DNA from: Eremophila alpestris peregrina
Lineage: Eukaryota > Chordata > Aves > Passeriformes > Alaudidae
Assembly: GCA_009792885.1 (NCBI GenBank)
Contig: WMCF01000246.1
Span: 206,457-270,456 of the forward strand
Length of the DNA stretch: 64,000 bases
Reading direction: 5' to 3'
Positions 23,001 through 33,423 of this stretch are shown in pieces. Within the stretch, counting starts at the first letter, position 1. Every line of letters starts with the position of its first letter. The notes under the pieces are model-generated. The model ran no database searches. It was not told the origin of the DNA and saw nothing but the letters and a program-made list of their open reading frames with translations. The position numbers and the translations under genes were made by a program.

Positions 23001-26000
23001 GAGAAGGGAGAAGAAGATAGGAAAGAGCAAAAGAACTGGTTTTCTCCTTCTGAGAATCACTTCACTGGAAAAAAAAAGGCGTTTAAGAAGTGGCCCTAAT
23101 TGCTTGAAAAGTCATTGTAGCATATCTATACAAATATATCTGTATAAAATGATCTCCTGCTCGATGTTTGAGGGCAGAGGTGGCACTCAGGGGTTTGCTC
23201 TGCTCTGTCCTAGGGCTGCCTATCCCTCCAAGGGAGCACCATCAAGGTGGTGGCCACTAACCCAGAGGAAGGAGGGAAATTCATCTTTGAAATCATCCCA
23301 GGTGAGGATGCCTCACTCCTCCTCACCAACTTTTGGGCTGGACTGGCCACCCAAAATCACTTGGGCAAATCCTTTCCCTGTCCTTGTGCTCCCACTTCTT
23401 TCCAAGGTTCCCAGAAAGCTGTTCCATGGGAAAATGAATTTCTTGCTCTCAATATCCACACCCCAGGGGTGGGGCAGGGCCCTGAGTCCATGCCCATGTC
23501 CCAGGGTGAGGAGAAGCTCCACCAAGCTGCAGCTGCAGCAGTTTCTGTTCCTTCCTTGCAGATCTCAGAGTGGGAAATGTCAAAACTCCTCTTCCCCTGC
23601 AGCCAGAGGGGCTTTAACGGGCCAATTCGGAGCCAGAAGCATTTAACTAAGAAAACAACAAGAATGTGTCTTTTCTCCTCCTTAGAAGTATTGTTTTTGC
23701 AGGGGTGGCTGGAGAGCAGAACCGGGCAGGGCAGGACTCCTGCGTGCTCATGGCCAGTTCCCAGGCAGAGATGGAGGAGTGGGTGAAATCCATCCGGAGG
23801 GCGCTGGGCTCAGCTTCGGGAGGTAAAAGGGGGAGCAGGGACAGCTCCTGCAGGGGGGATCTCCCACTGTCCTGGGGCCTGCAGCACTTCTGGGATGAGG
23901 GTTTGGCTCAGAAATCCCTGGAAAACAGGGCTGTAACATGTCCCTTGTGACTCTCCTGGGAGCTGTTCCAGGAGCAGCCCCTGGTGTGGGGGCTGCTGCA
24001 AACAGGGGCAGTGCTGAGGAGAGCCAGGCCTGGATGAACATTTCTGGGCTGGCTTCATCTTCTTCTGTCAACCTCCTCGTGGGCTTTTTGACCCTGAAAA
24101 TGTTCTTGAGAACAATTCCCATTCAGGGATAAAGCCTTGAAAAAAATGTTGTATTTCACCTGCCAACCTCCTTGCTTTGCTTTCCCCCTGCCTTTTCTTG
24201 CTCAGCCCATCCTTTCTGCCCCCATTTGCTCTCCAGCCTGCCTGGGTCATACCCTCACCCTCCTCACACTCAAGCATGGACTTGTGCCAGGGCCTCCCCA
24301 CCCTCCCAGCTGGGAATTCCTTCCCAATATCCCATCTAAATCTCTCCTCCTTCAGCTTAAAGCCATTCCCTGTGTCCTGTCCCTCCACCCTTTGTCCCCA
24401 GTCCCTCTCCAGCTCTCCTGGAGCCCCTTCAGGCCCTGGAAGGGGCTCTGAGCTCTGCCTGGATCCTCCCCTTCTCCAGGCTGGACAATCCCAACTCTCC
24501 CAGCCTATTTTTCATGGTTTTTTTTCTCTGCATCCCTGCATGTTTCTGCCTCCAAACTGGACCAAGCTGTGCCCTGGAGGAGGCAGCATCACCCAGCTGA
24601 AAGGAGCATTGAGCCAGAAATTTTCAGGACATTGTCCCAGCTGGCTCTAATATTTAATAACGACTCTGATGCTTTTTAAACTTAGGAGGCTGTTGGTCTC
24701 TTGCAGCTAAATTAAGTGACTTTAAATGAAAGAAAATGTAAATTTATAGCAGCACTGAGGACAGCAGAGAAGTCAGGGGCTATGGAGCTGCATTTTATGT
24801 CAATACACAGATTAACAGATCCCAAAACTCCCCAAACTTGAGGTTTTTTGCTTCAGTGTAAACTGTGGCAAGATGAGCTTTTAGAGGAAGTCCTGCACGG
24901 GGGAGGTTTTGGCCAGAGCCCAGCTGGGAGCAGTCCCATGACCCAGGTCCTGTGAACTTATTGCACACCAAGAAGCAGAAAAGCTGTAGAGTGTGAAGAA
25001 AACAGCGAAAGCATCTCCAAAACCTCAGTGTGATTTTGCAGGATTGGTTGCCACTCCCACAGCCCCGGGGAGGTGTCCCCAGAGCAATAAATCTGCAGTG
25101 AAATAAACAATTTAATATTAGCTACCAAAGCAGAGAGGTCAAAAAAAGAGAGAAATTTGCTCCTGGTGTGCACAGTGGCAGGTTTATGGTCATTATTTAA
25201 AAGAGTGAGTAAGTGACAAATGAAAAAGCCCCAGGAGCAGGCAGGTGCTGACAAGCCTTGTGGTTCCAGGTAAGGTTTTCCTGCATTTCCCTGCTCTGGA
25301 GGATTCATGGGAATGATTTCAGCCTTCAGAGCACGAGGTGAACACACCACAGGTACTGCTAGGGGGAGGAATTGTGGCAGAGGAGCAGGAGACCCTCTGC
25401 CATTGATATTCCAGAGATTAAATTGGGATTTACCTGCTCTGGCCATGCCCCAGGCTCCAAGGAGGAAGAGCTGGGATCCAGGCTCTGCCTTCCCCCTTCA
25501 GGTGCTGCTTCTGCTGCAAGTTCAGGAGGAAAATGCCAGTTTTAATGCCAAGGAAAGGCACAGCTGTCCTCGAACAGGGGAGTTTCAAGAGAGGGGATGG
25601 GGGAGAAAAGCAGCTGGATCAGGAAGAATTCCAGCTCCAAATGCCTGCAAGGATCTTTTCTTATTTCTTCGTGGTCTCCTGTGCTTTCTACACCCCTCAG
25701 CTTTGTGGGATGAGCTTCCTTCCCTCCCTGTGCCCTGTCCCTGTCTCCCTCTGGATCAGCATCTGCTCACAGGCAGCAATCTCTGGGGCTTGCTTTCAGT
25801 CATTTTGAGAACTGTCAGTTATGTGGAGGAAGAACAAGGTTTTGTTTTGGCATTTTTTTCCTTCAGGAAAAGCTCTGCTTTTTTTTCTGCAGAGGGGTTT
25901 GCAGGGTTCTGGTGCCTGGCAGAGCAGCAGGTCCTGCTGGCCCCAAAACCTGGGGCAGGTGAGGTGTCCTTGGTGCCTTGAGAGGCCACCTAGAACAGAG

Positions 26001-29000
26001 ACTAGACAGTGTTAAAGGAATAAAGTAGGTATTTATTAAAAGGCCTTTAAAGGATACAATTTGGGCAGCACAAGAGCCCAGCCATGGCTCTACCCAAGAT
26101 GGACCAAGGACACTTTGGTAAGTTTTGGTCCATTTCCATATTGGGGTTAATTGTCCAATTACAGCTTCAGGTTATGAAGTCCCATCCTCCCAGATTGCTC
26201 TCCTCAATTCCCTCTTGTTTGCACTTTTTGGGCCTGAAGCTGCAACGATGTCCTTGGTTCTCAGGTTGGAAAAGGATTGTTTTGTCTAACTACCTTGTGA
26301 AGAGAACTTGCTAGCACTTTACCTGAAGTTCAGAGTTATATACTAATGCAGTACAGAATCTGGAAAAGATGAAAGCTAAAACTTCAGGTATCATCCTGAG
26401 CTGAGCTCTGACCTGGTGCCGTGTCCGCAGCGGTGTTCGGGCAGTGCCTGGCAGAGACCATGGCCTACGAGCAGAAATTGGGGCAGCACCAAGTGCCCAT
26501 CCTCGTGCAGAAAAGCACCGAGTTCATCCGGGAGCACGGCGTGGGTGAGGAGGGAATCTTCCGCCTGCCTGGCCAGGACAACCTGGTCAGACAGCTCCGG
26601 GATGCCTTCGACGCCGGGGAGAGGCCCTCGTTCGACAGGTAACGCTGCTTCCTCCTCTCCCAGCCCCAAATCCCAGGGAAAAGCAGCCAGTCCCACCCCC
26701 CAGAGCCCAGCAGCACCCTGCAAGAAAGCTGAACCCTCCAGAAAGGCTCGAGGAGGAGAGAGGATTCAGCAGAAACCACAAAAACAGAGTCAGTCAGGGG
26801 GGTGCTGAGACGAGCACCCCCCTGAGGAAAGCACACGACCATGGCAGGAATTGAGGGGGGAGTGTTAGAAAGCTGCTGCTGCAGTCCAGGCACCCAAGGT
26901 GTCCAGTGAAGGGTATTGGTAAGTCCTACAAAAACACAGCTCTGAAAAAGTTCCTCTGTGTTTATGCATGTTTGTAAAAATAATAGTATTATACAGCCCC
27001 AACCAATCCTAAAAAGTAACTGACCTGGGGGATTCTTGCTTGAAGTTTATAAGAGTTTAGCAACTTCAAGGTAGGTCAGATTAGAGGCCTGTGATCTTGA
27101 CAGTGTCCCCTTGACAGGATGTAAATACAAGGGCTGCAAAGCTGCAAACATCTGTCCTGGCAGAACATCCCCAGTAATTGCTGCTGCTCTGGAATCCCGG
27201 GGAGGCTCCACGCTGGGGAGGGTGGCTGAGCAGGGGAGTGTCTGCATGTGGACCCTTGGGAGCCCAGAGCAAGCTTTGCTTGCAATGGGAGATGGGAGAA
27301 GGGTTTTGCTTGGAATGGGGAAATGGGAGAAAGGTTTTGCTCTCTTTTCCTTGGTTCTCCACCCATTTGAATGCAGTAACAAGAGCCAGGGTGGTGCTCC
27401 AGAACTGCAGCTCCCACTTGTTAAAGAAGGTGTCCATAGGTGTCTGGTGGGTGAAGAAAAGTGATTTTAGGTTCACAAAGCAGAGCAGCGAGATCGAGAC
27501 AATCCCAGTGTCATTCCAGGGGCAGCTGCTGTTTTCTTTGGCTCCTGCTGTGCCCAAAGCTGTGCCTGGGTGATGGAGCAGCTGGAACAGGCACTGCCTG
27601 CCAGGCTCCAGGGTGTCCAAGGGAATGGCAGTTGGGTAAAGCTGAGACTGACTTTGTGCTCAAAACTCAGCTTTGGGAGGAGGCAGGAGCTCTCTAAGTG
27701 AATTTCCTGCTACCTCAGTGCAGCCCAGGTCTGGACACTGGGACCTGGCACCCTCAAGGTGGGGAAAATCTCCCCCAAGCCTTGATTTCCCTGCCAGCCC
27801 TTCCCTGGCTGTGGATCTCCCTGTCTCCACAGCTGCACACAGAGCTCAGACAGAGCCTTGTGGGGAGCTGCTGGGTTTGAGTTTCCCTTTGCTCGTTGCA
27901 GGGACACCGATGTCCACACTGTGGCCTCCCTGCTGAAGCTGTACCTGCGGGAGCTCCCGGAGCCCGTCGTGCCCTGGCTGCAGTACGAGGATTTCCTGCT
28001 CTGTGGGCAGGCTCTGGAAGCTGATGAGACAAAGGTAGAGGTGCTTTTGTTTTCTTCCTCCTGGCCTTTAAATCAGTTTCAGTGCCAGGGCACGTTGTGA
28101 GCTGGAGGTGCCAAGTGCACAGCAGTATCAGATACTGAGCTTTGGAATCTTAGGAGGGAAAAAAGAAGGAAAAAAAATTAAAAGAAAAATTCCCCCAAAG
28201 CCAATGGGGTTTCCCAACTTGGCCACATGGGTTTGTGAATTTTAAAGCTTAAATTTCTGCTTCTCCTTGGGGTAAAAATGTCCTAAATGTTTTTACACAA
28301 GACACTTGAGGAGATGAGGCAGGATCAGCTCTTTCCAGAGCTCATCCCACACGTGCTGGGCTGGAGAGGACCCTGCTCCTTCTGTGGCTGCCCCTCCTTG
28401 CTGAGCCCTGCAGAACCTCTCCATGTCCCACAGAGAAGTGTAACTCTAAGGGGAGCAAATGCCAGGAGAACCAGAGTCATGGAATAACTAAGTTTGGAAA
28501 AGATCCCCAAGATCATCAACCACAAGCCAGCACCACCCCCACAGTCACCACTGACCCCTGTCCCCAAGTGCCACCTCATGTCTTTGGGACAGTCCTAAGG
28601 ATGGGGACTCCCCCTCTGCCCTGGGGCTGGTGGAGTGTCTGGGAGGAGACCCCACACAAGCATGACTGGGGTGACCATGAGCTGTTCTTGGGTCCATACA
28701 TGCCTGTGAATCCTCCTGGAACTGTTTTTTACCATTTAGGGCCACGAGGAGCTCCTGAAGCAGCTGTCCCTCCTCCCCAGGGACAACTACAACCTCCTCA
28801 GCTACATCTGCAGGTCAGTGCTCTGCATGAGGCATGGACAGCTCAGGTTTGGTGTTGGGGAGCAGAAATGTCCTCCCAAAGGGTGACTCGTCCAGGCAGA
28901 GCCTTCTTAAGCTGTGCTTTGGTTCCCTTTGAGTCACCAGATCCCGATTTTTGTAGAGGAGAATTTCAGCCCCTGGGGTAAACCCTCTCACAATGTCTGA

Positions 29001-32000
29001 GCATGGATCACCACCCTCATACTCACTTACAAATCCCTGAGAATTAGAACCAGGTGTAGTTTACCTGGACAAAAGCTTTGTGTGCCAAAACTTCCAGGCT
29101 TCAGCCAGACTGGGTGGTTTTTCTCTGGTTGGAGATTTGATGAGGGGATTCCCTTCATTTCTGATTTGTTTCTAAGGGGAGAAGCTCCTCACATGGTAGT
29201 TTTTATTCTGGTGCCAGTAAGACCCAGCTCCAGTTCAGTTCTAAGGCCACACATTTCTGTCCTTGTGACTGAGAGGGAGAGCTGGGAGGACGAATTCGGA
29301 TTTTTTCACCAGTGAGGCTTTTTGCAATCTTCCATCTCTGATGTAAATAGTTGCTCTGGACTTCTGGCAGGTTTCTCTATGAAATACAACTGAACTCCAG
29401 TGTCAACAAGATGAGTGTGGATAACCTGGCAACTGTGATTGGAGTGAACCTCATCAGACCCAGGATAGAGGACCCTGCAACCATCATGAGAGGTAAAAGG
29501 GACTCCTGGAATAATTGGCATAGGAACAGCTGGCATGCTGAAATCCTGAGCTGCATCCACAGCTTTGAAATTAAAGATTTTCTGTGGAGCTGAAAGAAAG
29601 CCAGAAATGTGGCTGGGCACAGTGAGTAGAGCAGGGCACAGTCAAGCCCTGTCTTTGTTGGGCTGTAAAGGTGTTCATGGCAACAAGAACCCCCTCAGGA
29701 ATTACACAGTGTGCTCCCTTCATGAAGTGCAGCAGATTCAGGAATTTGGTGAGGTCATCTCTGTGCTGCTTAGAGCAGGAAGGTGTAAAATCCTTCTTGG
29801 GGGAACAGAGGAAACTCAAAAAAATGTGGCTACTCGTTTACTTTTACTCATTACATTTACCTTATTTGGCTTCATGATCCCACTCCTTGCTTTCTGCTCC
29901 ATCTCCATTTTAGACACCAGAAAGACCAAGCAGAAAACCCAAGTGGTGGGAGTGATCCTGTGGCACTGAGTTTGCCCCTGACAATCTCTAATCCCTCCAG
30001 GCACACCCCAGGTCCAGAAGGTGATGACTGTGATGATCAGTGACCATGAAAAGCTCTTTCCCCCGTCCAAGAATGTGCCTCCCTCCTCACCTGCCCAAAA
30101 AGCTGAGAAGAAAGCTCCTGTCCCTCGCAGCTCTGTGGGCTGGGAAGCTGCAGAGGACTCCACAGCACCCAGAGGCTCCACCCAAAGGCAAATGGTAAGG
30201 ATGGATCCCCAGGGGAATAATCAAACCTATGTTTATTAAATGTGTGGTTAATTGTGGCAGGCTCTGACAGGTCAGTGAGCCATAAAAGCACTTGCTATTT
30301 ATAGGTTAAAAAGCTGCATCTGTCACCCCTGGAATATTTACATCAGGAAAATGATGTAGATAAACTTTCCACTTTCCTGTGGAAAATCTGCTGTTCTGGG
30401 GAATATGAAAACTCCCAAAGCTTTTTGGCTGAACAGCTGAGCACATGAAACCTTTTCAGCTGAGGCTGGTGAAGGGAAAATAGTGAGCATTAAAGGCTTT
30501 TCTCTGGAGGAATCTCTGCAAAAATGGTAAATGTGGTGCAATTCAAAATGATTTTTTATGGAAAAGTATGGCCATTCCTCCAGCATGTTCAAATGTGCCC
30601 TTCATAAACTCTGCAGTGACAGCAGCAGCTGTGATTTGTCTGCTCCAGGGCTCTCCCAAAGCTGTGCTCTGTTTTCCAGAGGGATCACCCCAATTCCAGC
30701 ACTGCCCCTGGCCCAGCTGCCACCTCAAGCATCCCTGGGGAGGACACGGAGTCCAAAGACACCCTGGGAACATGGAAAACACAGTCAAGGAAAAGAACTC
30801 AGACTTTACCTACGAGGAAATCCTTCCTGGCAGCGGCTGCTCCGGGGGAGAAGGGCAGCAAGGAGAGGAACAATGTCCTTGCCAGTGACTTTTGGAAAAG
30901 CAGCACACGCCCCATGGCCTCTGATGGACACAAGAGAACATTGTCTCATGATCTTTTTAAGCTGCTCGACCTCCACAGGGCTTCAGCCTGTGACAACGTT
31001 TCCCCCTCCCAGGCAGAGAGTGGGGAGGGCAGCGGCTCCAGCCTCAGCCCTGCCAGCAGCATCTCTGAGAAGGAATTCCTGCCCTGCTTCAGCCCCAGCC
31101 ACGAGCCAAAGGAACCAGCCAGTCCTGCTGAGGACCCCAGCCCTGAGCAGGAGAGCAGGGAGTTCCTGCAAAACATGATCCTCAAGCTGGAAAAAGATAT
31201 GGAGGCACAGAGAAATGACTACGAGGAGCAAATAAAAAGGTAACTGCAGGGAGCTGCTTTCTGCAGAGTGGGAAATGTGCAGCTCATGTTGTGACAGCAA
31301 ACACTGCAGAGATTATTAACCAGCAATGTTAAACAGTATATAATAGCAGTGATTAATGATAAAAAACAGTGTTTAGCAGACTGTCTAAAAATCAATGTGC
31401 TGTACTGCACGAGCTGTGCTCTCATCACAGTGGGTGATGTATTATTACAACATCAATACTCCATAGCTCTTATCACATCATTCAATGGCACTGCAATGTT
31501 CCTGCATTCCTTTGCACTGTCATAATTCCTGTTATTACCATGACATTGGACCATCAGACTCTCCAGAATTCACGAGTAGCATTTTTACTCCATTGGTTGT
31601 AACCATCAGCCCCACATATTGTTATGATATTATGATTGTTATCCCATTATCAAAACACATGTATCTCATTTATTGATGTATTGCATCAAGTTATGTGACC
31701 ACTGAAAGGCTCAGGACAGCACCTCTGGCTTCTTTTGCTGCTTAATGATGCTGAGGTCAAACTCCCTGAGAGCCAAATGATTTCCCAGCCCTTTTCCAAG
31801 CCAATCCTTTCATGCTCTGTTTCCCTTTGCAGTCTCCAAGAGGAAAACTATGAAGCCTGGGCCAAAGTGGTGAGGCTGAACCAGGACATGGAGCAGGAGA
31901 AGAAGAAGTGTGGGGAGCTGGAGCTGAGGCTGATGAAGGCAGAGCGCTTGCGGGAGGAACTGGAGAAGAAAACCAAGATGCTCGAGGAGGAGATAAAAAA

Positions 32001-32043
32001 CTTAACTAAATCCATGAGTAAAACTGGTACCAAAACCAACTAG
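17022..32043 (+). CDS. ARHGAP25: Rho GTPase-activating protein 25
   Basis: GTPase-activating protein for Rac-type GTPases; in mammals it restrains actin remodelling and phagocytosis in leukocytes. Eleven GT-AG exons join in frame: 17022-17082, 21053-21246, 23214-23301, 23703-23822, 26431-26638, 27902-28034, 28740-28813, 29371-29492, 30001-30194, 30680-31239, 31833-32043. They total 1965 nt, 654 residues plus TAG; human is about 645. Start chosen because MSLKLPRNWDFNLK is the known N-terminus of the long isoform and A lies at -3. Domains: PH about 45-150 (KLGWLRKQRSIVKNW; EMEEWVKSIRRA), RhoGAP about 157-350 (GIFRLPGQDN with Arg finger R199; KLYLRELPEPVVP; DNLATVIGVNLI), Ser/Pro-rich linker about 355-550 with RKRTQTLP, coiled coil about 565-650. 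No frame breaks. ARHGAP24 and ARHGAP22 are paralogues, but the N-terminus and the BMP10 neighbour favour ARHGAP25. Confidence 0.95.
17447..17491. repeat. 21-bp direct duplication
   Basis: CTGGCTCTGGCTCAGATGTC is followed by one base and then repeated immediately, with a partial third copy. Intron 1 of ARHGAP25. Confidence 0.8.
18405..18440. repeat. (TG)n/TTTG microsatellite
   Basis: TTTGTGTGTGTGTTTGTGTG followed by TTTGTGTGTGTG. Interrupted dinucleotide repeat in ARHGAP25 intron 1. Confidence 0.85.
20848..21052 (+). repeat. 20/21-bp repeat ending at ARHGAP25 exon 2 acceptor
   Basis: Degenerate tandem array, consensus CCCGTGTCCCTGTGTCCCAG, pyrimidine-rich on the plus strand. The last three copies are 20-21 bp each and each ends in CCCAG. 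The array runs straight into exon 2, so its final copy supplies the pyrimidine tract and AG of the true acceptor at 21051-21052. Confidence 0.88.
21053..21246 (+). CDS. ARHGAP25: ARHGAP25 exon 2, start of PH domain
   Basis: Residues 21-85. Begins RSRSVM after the split Ala codon, matching human ARSRSVM. A GC-rich Gly/Pro/Ser segment follows (SGDPSGAGPGSPRAPERP), then PH strands 1-2 (LKLGWLRKQRSIVKNWQLRF, FVLKGQQLLYYKDEDDAKPQ). An in-frame ATG at 21070 (Met27) could start a shorter isoform. Confidence 0.93.
21370..21677 (+). mobile_element. CR1 LINE 3' fragment
   Basis: GAGCTGAAAAGAAAGATGGG, TTTTTACCAGGACAAGGGGA, GGATATTGGGAAGGAATTCC through CAAACCACTCTGGAATTCCA. One of the longer CR1 copies in the window; ends in a short ATTCCAT repeat. 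Sits about 120 bp after ARHGAP25 exon 2. Confidence 0.9.
22170..22262. repeat. (TTTTA)n-type low-complexity tract
   Basis: Repeats of TTTTA from about 22178 to 22205, decaying into T-rich sequence. An A17-like run follows at about 22375-22391. ARHGAP25 intron 2. Confidence 0.85.
23214..23301 (+). CDS. ARHGAP25: ARHGAP25 exon 3, PH domain
   Basis: Residues 86-114: GCLSLQGSTIKVVATNPEEG, GKFIFEIIP. Acceptor CCTAG, donor G|GTGAGG. Aligns directly with the human PH middle strands. Confidence 0.92.
23703..23822 (+). CDS. ARHGAP25: ARHGAP25 exon 4, PH C-terminal helix
   Basis: Residues 115-154: GVAGEQNRAGQDSCVLMASS then QAEMEEWVKSIRRALGSASG. Contains the conserved PH-domain Trp in the final helix (EEWV). 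Donor G|GTAAAA. Confidence 0.92.
24283..24520 (-). mobile_element. CR1 LINE internal/3' fragment
   Basis: CCAATATCCCATCTAAATCT, TCAGCTTAAAGCCATTCCCT, CTTCTCCAGGCTGGACAATC, CCAACTCTCCCAGCCTATTT. Minus-oriented CR1 that reaches further into the body than the other copies but lacks the terminal 3' end. Confidence 0.85.
25985..26385. mobile_element. Probable solo LTR of an avian endogenous retrovirus
   Basis: A block without CR1 similarity: GGTATTTATTAAAAGGCCTT, AGCACAAGAGCCCAGCCATG, GGGGTTAATTGTCCAATTAC, AGCTTCAGGTTATGAAGTCC. I recall this as a recurrent songbird ERVL-type LTR. No internal retroviral genes accompany it. Edges are approximate and no target-site duplication could be assigned. It ends about 45 bp before ARHGAP25 exon 5. 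Confidence 0.55.
26431..26638 (+). CDS. ARHGAP25: ARHGAP25 exon 5, RhoGAP with arginine finger
   Basis: Residues 155-223: AVFGQCLAETMAYEQKLGQH, VPILVQKSTEFIREHG, GEEGIFRLPGQDNLVRQLRD, AFDAGERPSFD. R199 in GIFRLPG is the catalytic arginine finger of RhoGAP domains. Ends AG|GTAACG in an Arg codon. Confidence 0.95.
27902..28034 (+). CDS. ARHGAP25: ARHGAP25 exon 6, RhoGAP
   Basis: Residues 224-268: DTDVHTVASLLKLYLRELPE, PVVPWLQYEDFLLCGQALEA, DETK. Contains the KLYLRELPEP motif with the conserved GTPase-contacting Lys236 and Arg240. Confidence 0.95.
28477..28610 (-). mobile_element. Diverged CR1 3' fragment
   Basis: GTCATGGAATAACTAAGTTT, GGAAAAGATCCCCAAGATCA, TCAACCACAAGCCAGCACCA, and TGTCCCCAAGTGCCACCTCA. 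Minus-oriented CR1 of an older subfamily, about 130 bp upstream of exon 7. Confidence 0.75.
28740..28813 (+). CDS. ARHGAP25: ARHGAP25 exon 7, RhoGAP
   Basis: Residues 269-292: GHEELLKQLSLLPRDNYNLL, SYICR. Acceptor TTTAG, donor CAG|GTCAGT. Confidence 0.93.
29371..29492 (+). CDS. ARHGAP25: ARHGAP25 exon 8, RhoGAP core
   Basis: Residues 293-333: FLYEIQLNSSVNKMSVDNLA, TVIGVNLIRPRIEDPATIMR. Carries the conserved NLATVIGVNL helix of RhoGAP domains. Confidence 0.94.
30001..30194 (+). CDS. ARHGAP25: ARHGAP25 exon 9, RhoGAP end and linker
   Basis: Residues 334-398: GTPQVQKVMTVMISDHEKLF completes the GAP domain. A Lys/Pro/Ser-rich linker follows, with APVPRSSVGWEAAED close to the human linker. Donor ATG|GTAAGG. 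Confidence 0.92.
30680..31239 (+). CDS. ARHGAP25: ARHGAP25 exon 10, disordered linker and start of coiled coil
   Basis: Residues 399-584, the largest exon. Mostly Ser/Pro/Glu-rich and poorly conserved, but anchored by WKTQSRKRTQTLPTRKSFL and HKRTLSHDLFKLLDLHRAS, both present in similar form in human. Ends in LKLEKDMEAQRNDYEEQIK, the coiled-coil start. Acceptor TTTTCCAG in phase 0. Confidence 0.9.
31833..32043 (+). CDS. ARHGAP25: ARHGAP25 terminal exon, coiled coil
   Basis: Residues 585-654 and TAG: SLQEENYEAWAKVVRLNQDM, EQEKKKCGELELRLMKAERL, REELEKKTKMLEEEIKNLTK, SMSKTGTKTN. Heptad-like Leu/Met spacing gives a continuous coiled coil. Confidence 0.95.
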
Positions 32044-33417
32044 GAGGAGACACCCAGCTTTTCACAGACACCAAATGCAGCTGTATGAATGTACAGGAAT
32101 TGCAGGCTCAGAGTCAGGGACTTGTAAGGTCCAGTGTCCTGTTCCTGCTCACAGGCCAAGGGGGAGGAAGGAGACCAGAGCTTAGAGGCTGGCTCATGCT
32201 CTGAACCAGAAAATGTCAAAAATATCCTTTTGCTTTTTTTTGGGTGTGTTTATTTCAACTCTTCTTTCAGCTGCTCAGGTTTCCTGGAGAACAAGCCAAC
32301 ACTTCCTGCTGCTCAGTCAGAATTGCACTCAGAAGTTTGGGTTATGGACACATTGTGCCTTCACAAAAAGAAACCAGAAGTGTCCCTCCTCCAGCTGCCT
32401 GTCTCCTTGTTGGAGATACCCACAGGCAAGACATCCAAGGATCCTGGATGTGGGCAGGCAGAGGAGCCCCAGGAACTGGAGAGGCAGGGTGGTGGAGGTG
32501 CTCACATCAATCCCCAGCTGGTTTGTGCTCTCCTGGGGCAGGACAAGGGTCAGAGATCTCCTGCAGCATCACCTGCTGTGCTGTACCAGCCACCCCCACC
32601 ACAGCTCCAGGCAGAAAATCCCACTGTTACACAAACCTCTTCAGTTCAGGGGCTGTTCAGCTGGTTTGAGTCACAGCCAGGTGTTCCTGAATCCAGCACA
32701 GCTGGCAGAGCTTGGAGAGCACTTTAACACACCTGTACCTGGAGCTCTTTGTGCAGGGGGAGTCCATCAGCAACTCCAGCACAGAAATTTTGTATTTTCC
32801 CTGATGGACAGACTGCAAAGGATGACAAATCTGAACTTATTTACTGCCATTGTTTCTGAAGCACAGAACAGGATTTCCTCAAGCAGCTTGTGGAACCCGG
32901 GGGTTGCACCCCAAGGAGGATGTTGGGACTCTTCCCCAGCAGTGCAAAGATGCCCTGGACCCAAAGGTGTCCCCGTGGCTGTTTGTGGCCTTTCTGCTTG
33001 TTCCCCACACCTGCCAGAGTCCTTCCAGCAGTACCACGGTGCTGCTGCAGCTTTTGGTGGAGGAAAGAAGAATAACAGGACTCTGGACAGTTATTTTCTT
33101 CTACAGAAGACCTTTCATTTATTTATTTGAGAATGGGGAACAGCCCAGCCTAGAGCCTTGATGGGGACATGAAAGGGAAAACTGCAGAGATCTGCAATTT
33201 TCAAGCAGGACCAAGGATGTGGCTCTGTGCCAGGCATGGTGAGGGGAATCACAACTCTGGGTTCCAGCTGCTGAGGACTTGGCTTTGGTGAGGCAAAAGC
33301 TCAGCTCCAGACAGGCTGCAGAGCTGTGTGACAGGGAAAATGAACTGGCAGGAGAAAGGGACACAGAGGGAAATGTGGGAAATGAGGGAAGGTGGGAGTG
33401 GGAAAATGTAACTGGAG

Positions 33418-33423
33418 AATAAA
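33418..33423 (+). terminator. ARHGAP25: Candidate poly(A) signal, ARHGAP25 proximal
   Basis: AATAAA in GGAGAATAAAAGTGTTGAGT, followed by TG-rich sequence suited to cleavage. First canonical hexamer after the stop codon. Confidence 0.45.
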
